This document shows, piece after piece, positions 34,615 to 42,319 of a DNA stretch of 64,000 nucleotides. This DNA is from Bradyrhizobium sp. AT1 (GTDB lineage Bacteria > Pseudomonadota > Alphaproteobacteria > Rhizobiales > Xanthobacteraceae): assembly GCF_001590795.1 (NCBI RefSeq), contig NZ_JXDL01000001.1, positions 6,680,034 through 6,744,033 of the forward strand, in the 5' to 3' direction. Position 1 is the stretch's first letter, and every line of letters begins with the position of its first letter. The notes under the pieces are model-generated. The model was given only the letters and a program-made list of their open reading frames with translations, was not told the DNA's origin and ran no database searches. The translations under genes were made by a program, and so were the position numbers.

Positions 34615-35133
34615 CTATCGGGTTGAAAGGGAATTGGTCGGAAGAGGCGCCAGAATCGCGGCAAGGTCGCGACGGAAGCCCAATGCAATGAATAATTTTG
34701 CCATCACGAACATCGGTCCAAGCAAAAGATGCGAAGGAAAAGTGAACAACGAGGCTTCGCGGCCCTCAAAAACCTTGTGACCGATGGTCTGCGCGGCGAG
34801 GCCGAGCACCACCAGCGCGGCAAAAATCGCCCACATCGTCGCGGTGCTGACTTGCGCCGCAATGCTCGTCGCGACCAAAAACAGCACGATCGAGACCGCC
34901 AGGATGCCGATCCCGAGCGGCATGTCGAGCAGCAGCCAATAGACCAGAACCGGCAGGGCCAGGATCACGGCCAGGCTGACTTCGAAACCGAACAGCGGAA
35001 GCCTCACGAGCGTCAGCGGCATCACCGCGCCGGTGAACAGCAGAAGAATACCGACCACATGCATCGCCGTGTTCCGGGGGTCGCGATGGTACTCGACATA
35101 AACGGCAAGTTGGCGCTGAAAATAGCCACCCAT
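34615..35133 (-). CDS. DUF962 / Mpo1-like membrane protein
   Basis: 172 residues with four hydrophobic helices and the diagnostic N-terminus VYVEYHRDPRNTAMHVVGI plus a later IGHKVFEGREASLFTFPSHLLLGPMFV. Both His-containing motifs match DUF962, whose yeast member Mpo1 is an iron-dependent dioxygenase that shortens 2-hydroxy fatty acids by alpha-oxidation. A similar lipid role in this bacterium is plausible but unproven. It is the first gene of a possible minus-strand unit with the epimerase (28 bases) and the ICMT-like protein. Confidence 0.82.
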   Translation of the reverse strand: MGGYFQRQLAVYVEYHRDPRNTAMHVVGILLLFTGAVMPLTLVRLPLFGFEVSLAVILALPVLVYWLLLDMPLGIGILAVSIVLFLVATSIAAQVSTATMWAIFAALVVLGLAAQTIGHKVFEGREASLFTFPSHLLLGPMFVMAKLFIALGFRRDLAAILAPLPTNSLSTR

Positions 35134-35303
35134 TTCGGTCTCATGAGCACGGGGTCGGGAAGGGCGAACAGTGCCTATAGCACTGGACCGGGCGGTGCAC
35201 AAACCGGCGCTCTTGTCGCGTGAAACCGTATTTGTGCGCCCCGGACAGGCTACAAAACGATCAGGACTTCAAAGGGTTCCGTCAGGTGCGAGGCCAAGTT
35301 TGC

Positions 35304-35975
35304 TCAGCGCTTCTTGGCGGGCTTTTTAGCCGCAGGCGCAGGCGCCGCAGCCGGATGCGCGGGCGCCTCTTCAGCCACCTTGGCATAGGTCAGGATTTGC
35401 AGCTGGCCGTTGACGGCCGAGGTCGGCTTGGCCCGGTCGAGAAACTGCTCCTCGCCGAGTCCGATCGGGTGCAGCCGCTTGGTCGAGATCTTGAACGTAT
35501 TCACCAGCACGTCGCGGATCGCGTCCGCGCGGCGCTGGCTCAGGATCGCGTTGGCCTCGCGTGTCTTCGAATTGGATTCGACGTGGCCAACGATCAGGAA
35601 CGTGTAGGGCAGCAGCGAGGAATGAACCAGCGCGTCCGCGATGCGGCCGACGGTCTGGTAGGACGCCGGCTGGATGATCGGCGTATCGGCATCGAACTGG
35701 ATCTGCGCGTTGAAGGCGGGCAGCTTGGCGAGGTCAGGCGCGATCGGCGGACGGTTCACCGGACCCGGATCGTTCTTGATCCTGGCCTTGGCGCGCTCCA
35801 TCACCTGCAGCTTCAGCGCGGGAAGATCGACCTCGCCGGGCTCTTCGAGATGGTTGAGCTTGCCGACGATGTCGTCGCGGGTCGGCGCCGCCGTTTGCGC
35901 GCGCGCAGCGCCGGCGAGCAGGGCGAAGCCCAGCACGATGCCTAGTCCGGCCGTGGAGAGCCTCTTGGCGCGCAT
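35304..35975 (-). CDS. OmpA-family (peptidoglycan-associated) protein
   Basis: 223 residues: signal peptide ending AARAQ (about 25), a helical spacer, then an OmpA-C-like domain (about 95-200) with FNAQIQFDADTPII, LIVGHVESNSKTREANAILSQRRADAIRDVLV and RLHPIGLGEEQFL. The N-S-K-x-x-N-x-x-L-S-x-x-R-A motif binds meso-diaminopimelate of peptidoglycan. The C-terminal 25 residues are Ala/Pro/Lys-rich. The start codon overlaps the stop of the upstream Cys-rich gene (TGATG), so the two are translationally coupled. Confidence 0.88.
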   Translation of the reverse strand: MRAKRLSTAGLGIVLGFALLAGAARAQTAAPTRDDIVGKLNHLEEPGEVDLPALKLQVMERAKARIKNDPGPVNRPPIAPDLAKLPAFNAQIQFDADTPIIQPASYQTVGRIADALVHSSLLPYTFLIVGHVESNSKTREANAILSQRRADAIRDVLVNTFKISTKRLHPIGLGEEQFLDRAKPTSAVNGQLQILTYAKVAEEAPAHPAAAPAPAAKKPAKKR

Positions 35976-36388
35976 CAGCGATACCCCGCGTCGTCGACGG
36001 CCTTCAGGCAGTTGTTGCTGATGCCCTTGGGGGTCGAGACCAGGCAGGGGATCGACTTGCTGGTCTCCTTGGTCGAGCCGCCGCAGACCTTGACGATCTC
36101 GCGCTGGCAGGCGTTCGCCACCGTGACGCGTGCCGCGACGCGCTTCTGGATGGCGTCGAAGGCGCCGAGATAGTCGCTCGCGCATTGCGGGGAGAGCACG
36201 TCGCGGTTGCGCGACAGGCACTCCTTCAGGCGGGTCGAGTCCGGGTTGACGCCGCGACAATTGGCGACGATTTCCGCACCGCAACTCTTGGCCAGCAGCC
36301 CGATCGAATCGCCAAAGCTCATGGTCTCCGCCGCGCTGAGCGACGGCATCCCCAATGTCAGCAAGATCAGTGCGATGCCCCGGACCAT
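35975..36388 (-). CDS. Secreted cysteine-rich repeat protein (137 aa)
   Basis: Signal peptide (ALILLTLGMPSLSAA), then two cysteine-rich repeats of the GLG1-like type: SCGAEIVANCRGVNPDSTRLKECLSRNRDVLSPQC and NACQREIVKVCGGSTKETSKSIPCLVSTPKGISNNC. The regular Cys spacing suggests disulfides formed in the periplasm. ATG 36388 is preferred; an in-frame TTG at 36424 would give an unusual N-terminus. Function unknown; overlap with the OmpA-like gene suggests an envelope role. Confidence 0.78.
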   Translation of the reverse strand: MVRGIALILLTLGMPSLSAAETMSFGDSIGLLAKSCGAEIVANCRGVNPDSTRLKECLSRNRDVLSPQCASDYLGAFDAIQKRVAARVTVANACQREIVKVCGGSTKETSKSIPCLVSTPKGISNNCLKAVDDAGYR

Positions 36389-36476
36389 GGCCGCATCTGA
36401 TACGGGGAAGTTCGCGATGGTCAAGGGCTGTTCGGGGGAGAACTGTCGAAGGCTGGGCGAGTGCGGCGAACAGTCC

Positions 36477-36761
36477 TCACTCGGGGGCGTCGAGGGGCGG
36501 CCATTCGATCAGGGCGATGGTATGGTTTCGGAGGTCGTCCGCCACATCGGGGTCGGCCTTGAGCTCGTCCAACGTCCGCGGCGGGGGAAGCTCGCGGCCA
36601 TCCGCGCTCAGCTCCTGCGCATAGAATGCGAGCGCCTCGGGGGCATTTTCTCGGGCTTCGTCAACATCGTCGCCGCCGGAGATGCAGCCGGGCAGGTCGG
36701 GAAACCACAGGCTGACGGCGTCCGGATCGCTGTCCTCGATGATGGCAACGTACCGAGCCAT
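36477..36761 (-). CDS. HicB-family antitoxin-like protein, no HicA seen
   Basis: 94 residues with the HicB N-terminal fold: YVAIIEDSDPDAVSLWFPDLPGCISGGDDVDEARENAPEALAFYAQEL, a partial RNase-H-like domain. The C-terminus (PPPRTLDELKADPDVADDLRNHTIALIEWP) lacks an obvious helix-turn-helix. HicB normally neutralises the HicA RNase toxin, but I see no small dsRBD-like HicA frame on either side; the upstream neighbour 8 bases away is uvrD. It may be a solitary HicB with another role. Confidence 0.8.
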   Translation of the reverse strand: MARYVAIIEDSDPDAVSLWFPDLPGCISGGDDVDEARENAPEALAFYAQELSADGRELPPPRTLDELKADPDVADDLRNHTIALIEWPPLDAPE

Positions 36762-36769
36762 ACCGGGCC

Positions 36770-39355
36770 TCACGCCCGCTGCACGAAACTGTCCACGACC
36801 TTCTTCTCGCCGGCCTTGTCGAAGGCGATGGTGAGCTTGTTGCCGTCGATCTTGGTGACGCGGCCGTAGCCGAATTTCTGGTGGAAGACGCGGTCTTCGA
36901 GCGAGAATTCGGAGGTCGTGCCGGTGGATTTGGCGACCAGCTCGCCCTCGATGGTCAGGGGACCGCGGCGGCGGGAGGAGAAGCTGCCGAAATCGGGGCC
37001 GGATGATGAGGAGGATGAGAACGTCGCGGCCTCTTCCTCGAAGCCGCCGCTTCGGCCGCCGCCATTGCGGCCACCGCCGCGGTTGCGGTTGGCCTGGGCG
37101 CGCTGCCAGCCCGGCGTCGAATAGGTCGAGCCGAACGCCTCCATGTCGTCGAAACGCGAAGCGCCATAGCCGCCGGTGCCGCCCCAGGCCGAGCCGCCTT
37201 TGGATTCGGTGATCTCGACATTGGCCGCCGGCAATTCGTCGAGGAAGCGCGACGGGATCGTGGTCGACCAGGTGCCGTGGATGCGCCGGTTGGTCGCGAA
37301 ATAGATCATGGCGCGGCGGCGGGCGCGGGTCAGGCCGACATGGCCGAGCCGGCGCTCTTCTTCCAGACCGGCGCGGCCCTGTTCGTCCAGCGTGCGTTGG
37401 CTCGGAAACAGGCCTTCCTCCCAGCCCGGCAGGAAGACGTTGTCGAATTCGAGTCCCTTGGCCGAATGCAGCGTCATCAGCGACACTGCGTCCTCGTCGG
37501 CGCCGCTGTCGCGGTCCATCACCAGCGAGATGTGTTCGAGGAATCCTTGCAGGTTCTCGAACTCCTCCATCGACCGCACCAGCTCCTTGAGGTTCTCCAG
37601 CCGGCCCGCGGCGTCGGCGGAGCGGTCCTTCTGCCACATCTCGGTATAGCCGCTCTCGTCGAGCACGATCTGGGCGAGATCGGTGTGGGCGGTGACTTCG
37701 CGCTGGGCGCGCCAGCGGTCGAACTGGGCGACGACGTCGCGCAGCGAGCCGCGCGCCTTGGGCTTCAGCTCGTCGGTCTCGACCACCGCGCGGGCCGCTT
37801 CGAACAGGGGAATGCGGCGCTTGCGGGCATGGTCGTGCAGCATCTGCACGGTGGCATCGCCGAGGCCTCGCTTCGGCACGTTGACGATGCGCTCGAAGGC
37901 GAGGTCGTCGGCCGGGGAGTTGATGACGCGCAGATAGGCCAGTGCGTCGCGGATCTCGGCGCGCTCGTAGAAGCGCGGGCCGCCGATGACGCGGTAGGGC
38001 AGGCCGAGCGTGACGAAGCGGTCTTCGAACTCGCGCATCTGGTAGGAGGCGCGAACGAGAATGGCGACCTCGTTCAGCTTCTCGCCGCGGCGCTGGATCT
38101 GCTCGATCTCCTCGCCGATGCCGCGGGCTTCCTCTTCCGAATCCCACGAGCCCGTGACGGTGACCTTCTCGCCGTCCTGATCCTCGGTGCGCAGCGTCTT
38201 GCCGAGCCGGCCTTCGTTATGCGCGATCAGATGCGAGGCGGCGGCGAGGATGTGGCCGGTCGAGCGGTAGTTGCGCTCCAGGCGAATGACCTTGGCGCCG
38301 GGGAAATCGTGGTCGAAGCGCAGGATGTTGTCGACCTCGGCGCCGCGCCAGCCATAGATCGACTGGTCGTCGTCGCCGACGCAGCAGATGTTTTTGACGT
38401 GAGCCTTTTCGCTGACGAGAACAGGGGCTGCATCATCTTGCTCGTCGTCACCGGGCCGACGCGAAGCGTCGAGACCCGGTGATCCGTCTGGCAAAGAATC
38501 GATGGATTGCCGGGGCAAGCCCGGCAATGACGAACTGGAAGCCGGCGCCTGCGACAACAGCCGCAGCCACAGATATTGTGCGACGTTGGTGTCTTGGTAC
38601 TCGTCGACCAGGATAAACTTGAAGCGCTGCTGGTACTGCCGCAAAATATCCGGGTGCTCGCGGAAGATGCGGATATTCTCCAGCAGCAGATCGCCGAAAT
38701 CCGCTGCGTTCAGGATCTTCAGCCGCTCCTGATAGCTCGCATAAAGCTTGCCGCCCTTGCCGTTGGCGAACATGGCAGCTTCGCCCGAGGGCACCTGCGA
38801 GGGCATCAGGCCGCGGTTCTTCCAGCCGTCGATCAGGCCGGCGAGCATGCGCGCCGGCCAGCGCTTGTCGTCGATGTTGTCGGCCTGCAGCAGTTGCTTC
38901 AGGAGCCGGACCTGATCGTCGACGTCGAGCACGGTGAAGTTCGACTTGAGCTGCGCCAGCTCGGCATGAACGCGCAGGATGCGGCCGCCGATGGAATGGA
39001 AGGTGCCGAGCCACGGCATGCCCTCGACGGCGTGGCCGAGCATCTGCCCGAGCCGGTGCTTCATCTCGCGCGCGGCCTTGTTGGTGAAGGTCACCGACAG
39101 GATCTCGGCGGGGCGGGCGCGGCCCTGGCTCAGGATATGGGCGATGCGCGTGGTCAGCACGCGCGTCTTGCCGGTGCCGGCGCCGGCCAGCACCAGAACC
39201 GGACCGTCCAGCGTCTCCACCGCCTCGCGCTGCTCCGGATTGAGCCCGGAGAGGTATTTCGGGCCCACGGAGGCGCGCGCACGCGCGGCGATGCCGCCGG
39301 CTGCGGGCTGGTGGTCGGGGACGTTCTGGGAGGTGATCTTGCTCGGCTCGGTCAT
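36770..39355 (-). CDS. uvrD: ATP-dependent DNA helicase UvrD/PcrA with in-frame repeat insertion
   Basis: 861-residue superfamily 1A helicase for excision repair and replication restart. Motifs in order: Q-motif LNPEQREAVE, Walker A LAGAGTGKT (about 50-60), VTFTNKAAREMK, Walker B/II ILVDEYQDTN (about 255), III CVGDDDQSIYGWRGA (about 325), IV LERNYRST, V LMTLHSAKGLEF and VI EERRLGHVGLTRAR. The C-terminus has a Ser/Gly/Arg-rich linker and a Tudor-like end (FHQKFGYGRVTKI). Between motifs II and III there is a foreign-looking insert at about residues 273-305 encoded by a palindromic repeat (38442-38535). ATG 39355 is preferred; ATG 39364 is possible. Confidence 0.95.
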   Translation of the reverse strand: MTEPSKITSQNVPDHQPAAGGIAARARASVGPKYLSGLNPEQREAVETLDGPVLVLAGAGTGKTRVLTTRIAHILSQGRARPAEILSVTFTNKAAREMKHRLGQMLGHAVEGMPWLGTFHSIGGRILRVHAELAQLKSNFTVLDVDDQVRLLKQLLQADNIDDKRWPARMLAGLIDGWKNRGLMPSQVPSGEAAMFANGKGGKLYASYQERLKILNAADFGDLLLENIRIFREHPDILRQYQQRFKFILVDEYQDTNVAQYLWLRLLSQAPASSSSLPGLPRQSIDSLPDGSPGLDASRRPGDDEQDDAAPVLVSEKAHVKNICCVGDDDQSIYGWRGAEVDNILRFDHDFPGAKVIRLERNYRSTGHILAAASHLIAHNEGRLGKTLRTEDQDGEKVTVTGSWDSEEEARGIGEEIEQIQRRGEKLNEVAILVRASYQMREFEDRFVTLGLPYRVIGGPRFYERAEIRDALAYLRVINSPADDLAFERIVNVPKRGLGDATVQMLHDHARKRRIPLFEAARAVVETDELKPKARGSLRDVVAQFDRWRAQREVTAHTDLAQIVLDESGYTEMWQKDRSADAAGRLENLKELVRSMEEFENLQGFLEHISLVMDRDSGADEDAVSLMTLHSAKGLEFDNVFLPGWEEGLFPSQRTLDEQGRAGLEEERRLGHVGLTRARRRAMIYFATNRRIHGTWSTTIPSRFLDELPAANVEITESKGGSAWGGTGGYGASRFDDMEAFGSTYSTPGWQRAQANRNRGGGRNGGGRSGGFEEEAATFSSSSSSGPDFGSFSSRRRGPLTIEGELVAKSTGTTSEFSLEDRVFHQKFGYGRVTKIDGNKLTIAFDKAGEKKVVDSFVQRA
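38442..38535 (-). repeat. Double-palindrome repeat translated inside uvrD
   Basis: Two hairpins: TCACCGGG (38448-38455) with CCCGGTGA (38475-38482) enclosing CGACGC-GAA-GCGTCG, and ATTGCCGGG (38506-38514) with CCCGGCAAT (38520-38528), a perfect 9-bp stem. Read on the minus strand it encodes SSSLPGLPRQSIDSLPDG and onward to RRPGDDE without a stop. Structure and end sequences match the intergenic repeat at 14300-14399. Confidence 0.75.
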
Positions 39356-39600
39356 GCGAATCATTTGGCCCCACGATGGCACCGCGGGGAGGCGGAAGGG
39401 AGCCTTCTAACAGGGATTGATGGCTATATGGGGCGGCGGAACGAGGTTTTCCACGTGCGCGGCAGGCCGATTTGTTCCGACCAACCCAGCGAATTTCCTC
39501 CCCGCGCGGGAGGGAACAATCGTTCCCGCCTTAGGATTGTCTGGGCAAGTGGCGCGGCCCACCGCGCCGACGCAGACAACATCAAGACGAGGGTTTGACC
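39356..39600. promoter_or_regulatory. Divergent promoter region uvrD / DUF1328 gene
   Basis: 245 bases without a gene that I can support. GGGAAC (39512-39517), AATC, GTTCCC (39522-39527) is a perfect inverted repeat that also sits beside TTCCTCCC...GGGAGGGAA. It could be a regulator site or a terminator-like hairpin; no T-run follows. Confidence 0.35.
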
Positions 39601-39774
39601 ATGCTTGGCTGGGTTGTGACGTTTCTGGTTATCGCACTGATCGCCGGCATCCTGGGCTTCGGCGGCATCGCCGGCGCCTCGATCGAGATCGCCAAGATCA
39701 TCTTCTTCATCGCGGTCGTCCTGTTCCTGGTCTCGGCCGTGGTCGGCCTGGCCCGCGGCCGCACCAGGATATAG
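39601..39774 (+). CDS. DUF1328 small membrane protein (57 aa)
   Basis: ATG 39601 opens 57 codons ending TAG: two hydrophobic helices (VTFLVIALIAGILGFGGIAGA and AKIIFFIAVVLFLVSAVVGLA) and a short basic tail (RGRTRI). This layout and the central GFGGIAGASIEIAKI match the YtjA/DUF1328 family of small inner-membrane proteins, often linked to stress. A GAGG lies 6-9 bases before the start. Function in the family is not known. Confidence 0.88.
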   Translation: MLGWVVTFLVIALIAGILGFGGIAGASIEIAKIIFFIAVVLFLVSAVVGLARGRTRI

Positions 39775-39842
39775 CGAGTGAGTGTGCCCACCCCTCCCCG
39801 ACGGGGAGAGGTGAACCACAAGCGGCGGCGGCAGCCGAATTG

Positions 39843-40349
39843 CTATTTCTTCGAAGGCATCGCCACGTTCCGGCCGATGCCCTCGGGCCTGGGCACAGCG
39901 CTATGGGCCTTGACCACGGTCGCAATGCGCTCGCGGATGTCGGGCGGGAAAGTCGCCACCTTGCGTGAGCCCATGTCGATATGCAGCGACATGTTTTCCG
40001 AGGTGGCCGACAGCCAACCCTCGGTCGCGTGCCGCAACTCCTGGAATGTGTGCAGCCGCTTGTCGTCGGCCTCCAGCAGCCAGACCGAGACCTGTACGGG
40101 GTCGCCGAGGTGAATCTCGCGCAAATACCGCACATGGCATTCGGCGGTGAAGGTCGAGCCGCCGCGCTCCTTCATGTAAGCCGGCCCGATGCCGAGCTCG
40201 GCCCAGATCTGGTCGATCGCACGGTCGAACATCACGTTGTAATAGGCCATGTTGAGATGGCCGTTATAGTCGATCCATTGCGGCTCGATCTGCATGATCG
40301 AGGCGCGGAACGGCTCTGCTTTGGGCGTCGAGGCGGCAGTCTCCGGCAT
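39843..40349 (-). CDS. Hotdog-fold acyl-CoA thioesterase
   Basis: 168 residues with a 4HBT/YbgC-like hotdog domain: QIEPQWIDYNGHLNMAYYNVMFDRA carries the catalytic Asp and the central helix, then ECHVRYLREIHLGDPVQVSVWLLEADDKRLHTFQEL. It probably hydrolyses acyl-CoA thioesters; chain preference is not evident. It is divergent (85 bases) from the FAD-linked oxidase gene. Confidence 0.85.
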   Translation of the reverse strand: MPETAASTPKAEPFRASIMQIEPQWIDYNGHLNMAYYNVMFDRAIDQIWAELGIGPAYMKERGGSTFTAECHVRYLREIHLGDPVQVSVWLLEADDKRLHTFQELRHATEGWLSATSENMSLHIDMGSRKVATFPPDIRERIATVVKAHSAVPRPEGIGRNVAMPSKK

Positions 40350-40434
40350 GTTTCCTTCCCAAGCTATGCGTCCGGTCGCTTGACTTGACCGGCTTTATGT
40401 CCTTTGCCACGGTTCTTCTGTCGGGAGGAATTCC

Positions 40435-41859
40435 GTGGGTACGACCATCACCAATAATCCGCCGCGGCCGGAGCCGAAAGCCCTCGCAAGCGCGCTGGAG
40501 CAGCTCGCCGCCCGCTTCGGCAACCGCCTCATCACCTCGCAGGCCGTACGCGAACAGCACGGCCATACCACCACCTGGATCCCCAACCAGCCGCCCGACG
40601 GCGTGGTGATGGCGCAGGAGACCGCCGACATCCAGGACGTGGTGCGGATCTGCGCCAAGAACGGCGTCCCCGTCATCGCCTTTGGCACCGGCACCTCGCT
40701 CGAGGGCCAGGTCAACGCGCCCGCCGGCGGTATCTCGATCGATTTGCGCGACATGAACAAGGTGCTCGCGGTGCATGCCGAGGACCTCGACTGCGTGATC
40801 CAGCCCGGCGTGACCCGCAAGGCGCTCAACGAGCATCTGCGCGACCAGGGCCTGTTCTTCCCGATCGATCCCGGCGCGGACGCCTCGCTCGGCGGTATGG
40901 CCTCGACCCGCGCTTCCGGCACCAATGCGGTGCGCTACGGCACCATGCGCGACAGCGTGCTGGCGCTGAAGGTGGTGCGCGGCGACGGCGAGATCATCAC
41001 GACGGGCACGCGCGCCAAGAAGTCGTCGGCGGGCTACGACCTGACACATCTGTTCATCGGCGCCGAAGGCACGCTCGGCGTCATCTCGGAATTGACCATT
41101 CGCCTGCGCGGCATCCCCGACACGATCGCGGCCGGCGCGGTGTCGTTCGAGACCGTGCATGGGGCCTGTCAGGCCGTGATCCTGGCGATCCAGACCGGCA
41201 TTCCCGTGGCACGCATCGAGCTGCTCAACGCCGCGCAGGTGAAGGCCTGCAACGCCTATTCGAAGCTGACGCTGCCGGAGACGCCGCTGCTGCTGATGGA
41301 ATTCCACGGCAGCGAAATCGAGGTCGCCGAGCAGTCCAAGGCGTTCGGCGAGATAGCAAAGGATTGCGGCGGCGGCGATTTCTCCTGGACCACCAAGCCG
41401 GAGGACCGCACCAAGCTGTGGCAAGCGCGGCACGATGCCTATTGGTCCGTGAAGGCGCTGCGGCCCGGAGACAGCATCGGCGTGGTCGCGACCGACGTCT
41501 GCGTGCCGATCTCGCGGCTTGCCGAATGCGTCGGCGAAACCGAGGAAGATCTGAAGCGCCTCAATCTGCTGTCGCCGATCGTCGGCCATGTCGGCGACGG
41601 TAATTTCCACTGTTCGCTGGTCTGCGACACCAACGATGCCGACGAGATGGCGCGCGGCGAGGAGTTCATGCATCGCCTGGTCGAGCGCGCGCAGGCGATG
41701 GACGGCACCTGCACCGGCGAGCACGGCATCGGTCAGGGCAAGCAGAAGTACCTCAAAGCCGAGCTCGGCCCGGAAGCGCTCGATGCGATGCGGGCGCTGA
41801 AGCGGGCGCTCGATCCGCTCAACATCTTCAACCCCGGCAAGATCGTGCCCGAGGCGTAG
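40435..41859 (+). CDS. FAD-binding D-lactate dehydrogenase (cytochrome) / glycolate oxidase GlcD-type
   Basis: 474-residue flavoenzyme of the VAO/PCMH family, oxidising D-2-hydroxyacids. FAD-binding motif FGTGTSLEGQVNAPAGGISIDLRDMNKV, then GADASLGGMASTRASGTNAVRYGTM, KKSSAGYDLTHLFIGAEGTLGVI, and the C-terminal HVGDGNFHC and GEHGIGQGK with the metal/substrate histidines. The layout fits mitochondrial-type D-lactate dehydrogenase (single subunit) better than GlcD of a GlcDEF complex, as no glcE/F genes follow. GTG start at 40435 is set by an excellent GGGAGGAA ribosome site. Confidence 0.9.
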   Translation: MGTTITNNPPRPEPKALASALEQLAARFGNRLITSQAVREQHGHTTTWIPNQPPDGVVMAQETADIQDVVRICAKNGVPVIAFGTGTSLEGQVNAPAGGISIDLRDMNKVLAVHAEDLDCVIQPGVTRKALNEHLRDQGLFFPIDPGADASLGGMASTRASGTNAVRYGTMRDSVLALKVVRGDGEIITTGTRAKKSSAGYDLTHLFIGAEGTLGVISELTIRLRGIPDTIAAGAVSFETVHGACQAVILAIQTGIPVARIELLNAAQVKACNAYSKLTLPETPLLLMEFHGSEIEVAEQSKAFGEIAKDCGGGDFSWTTKPEDRTKLWQARHDAYWSVKALRPGDSIGVVATDVCVPISRLAECVGETEEDLKRLNLLSPIVGHVGDGNFHCSLVCDTNDADEMARGEEFMHRLVERAQAMDGTCTGEHGIGQGKQKYLKAELGPEALDAMRALKRALDPLNIFNPGKIVPEA

Positions 41860-41910
41860 CGCGCAGGCGATGCGCCGTTTATGCTCGCTCCATCAGCTAC
41901 GGAGCGGGCA

Positions 41911-42267
41911 ATGCGCTGGTTCGCGCGAAAGACGCGACGGGACATCTGGGACGAAGCGATCGAAGGACCGCTCGGTGACATCGATGCCGCCGAGCGAATT
42001 CGCGCGATCTGCGATGCCGCCTCCGCGAGCGCGGCCGAACCCGCGCAGGCCGGAGAGCGCGAACGCTATGATCGCGCGGCCCGCGTCGCGATGGAAATGG
42101 CGATGAAGATCTCCGACGAGCTGATGCGCGACGACGCGGTGCGCCGCATCGTCGATCTCTGCATGAAGGCTGGCGATCTCAAGACGGCGCAGATCCTGTT
42201 TCGCGCGATCCAGGCCGGCTGGGTCCGGGAAGCCATCGAGCGGGATCATCCGGCGCTATCGCAATAG
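41911..42267 (+). CDS. Hypothetical helical protein (118 aa)
   Basis: ATG 41911 has GGAGCGGG upstream; an in-frame ATG at 41881 does not. The product is rich in Ala, Arg, Asp and Glu with predicted helices throughout (WDEAIEGPLGDIDAAERIRAI, MEMAMKISDELMRDDAVRRI, LCMKAGDLKTAQILFRAIQ). No signal or membrane segment. The helix pairs resemble a TPR-like arrangement, but I do not recognise the family. It follows the D-lactate dehydrogenase gene by 51 bases and is followed by a strong hairpin. Confidence 0.65.
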   Translation: MRWFARKTRRDIWDEAIEGPLGDIDAAERIRAICDAASASAAEPAQAGERERYDRAARVAMEMAMKISDELMRDDAVRRIVDLCMKAGDLKTAQILFRAIQAGWVREAIERDHPALSQ

Positions 42268-42268
42268 A

Positions 42269-42297
42269 ACCGGCTCGCGCGGGGGGCGCGAGCCGGT
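42269..42297. terminator. Hairpin between convergent genes
   Basis: Perfect 12-bp stem ACCGGCTCGCGC (42269-42280) with its complement at 42286-42297 and a GGGGG loop, directly after the stop at 42267 and before the caspase gene stop at 42320. No T-run, so it may be a weak or bidirectional terminator. Confidence 0.55.
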
Positions 42298-42319
42298 GCG
42301 ATGCTGATGCCGGATCGAC

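Noticed and set aside
36477..38147. A 556-codon frame that would join HicB to an Arg-rich upstream reading
   Set aside because: The upstream part is the wrong frame of uvrD; the HicB domain has its own ATG at 36761.
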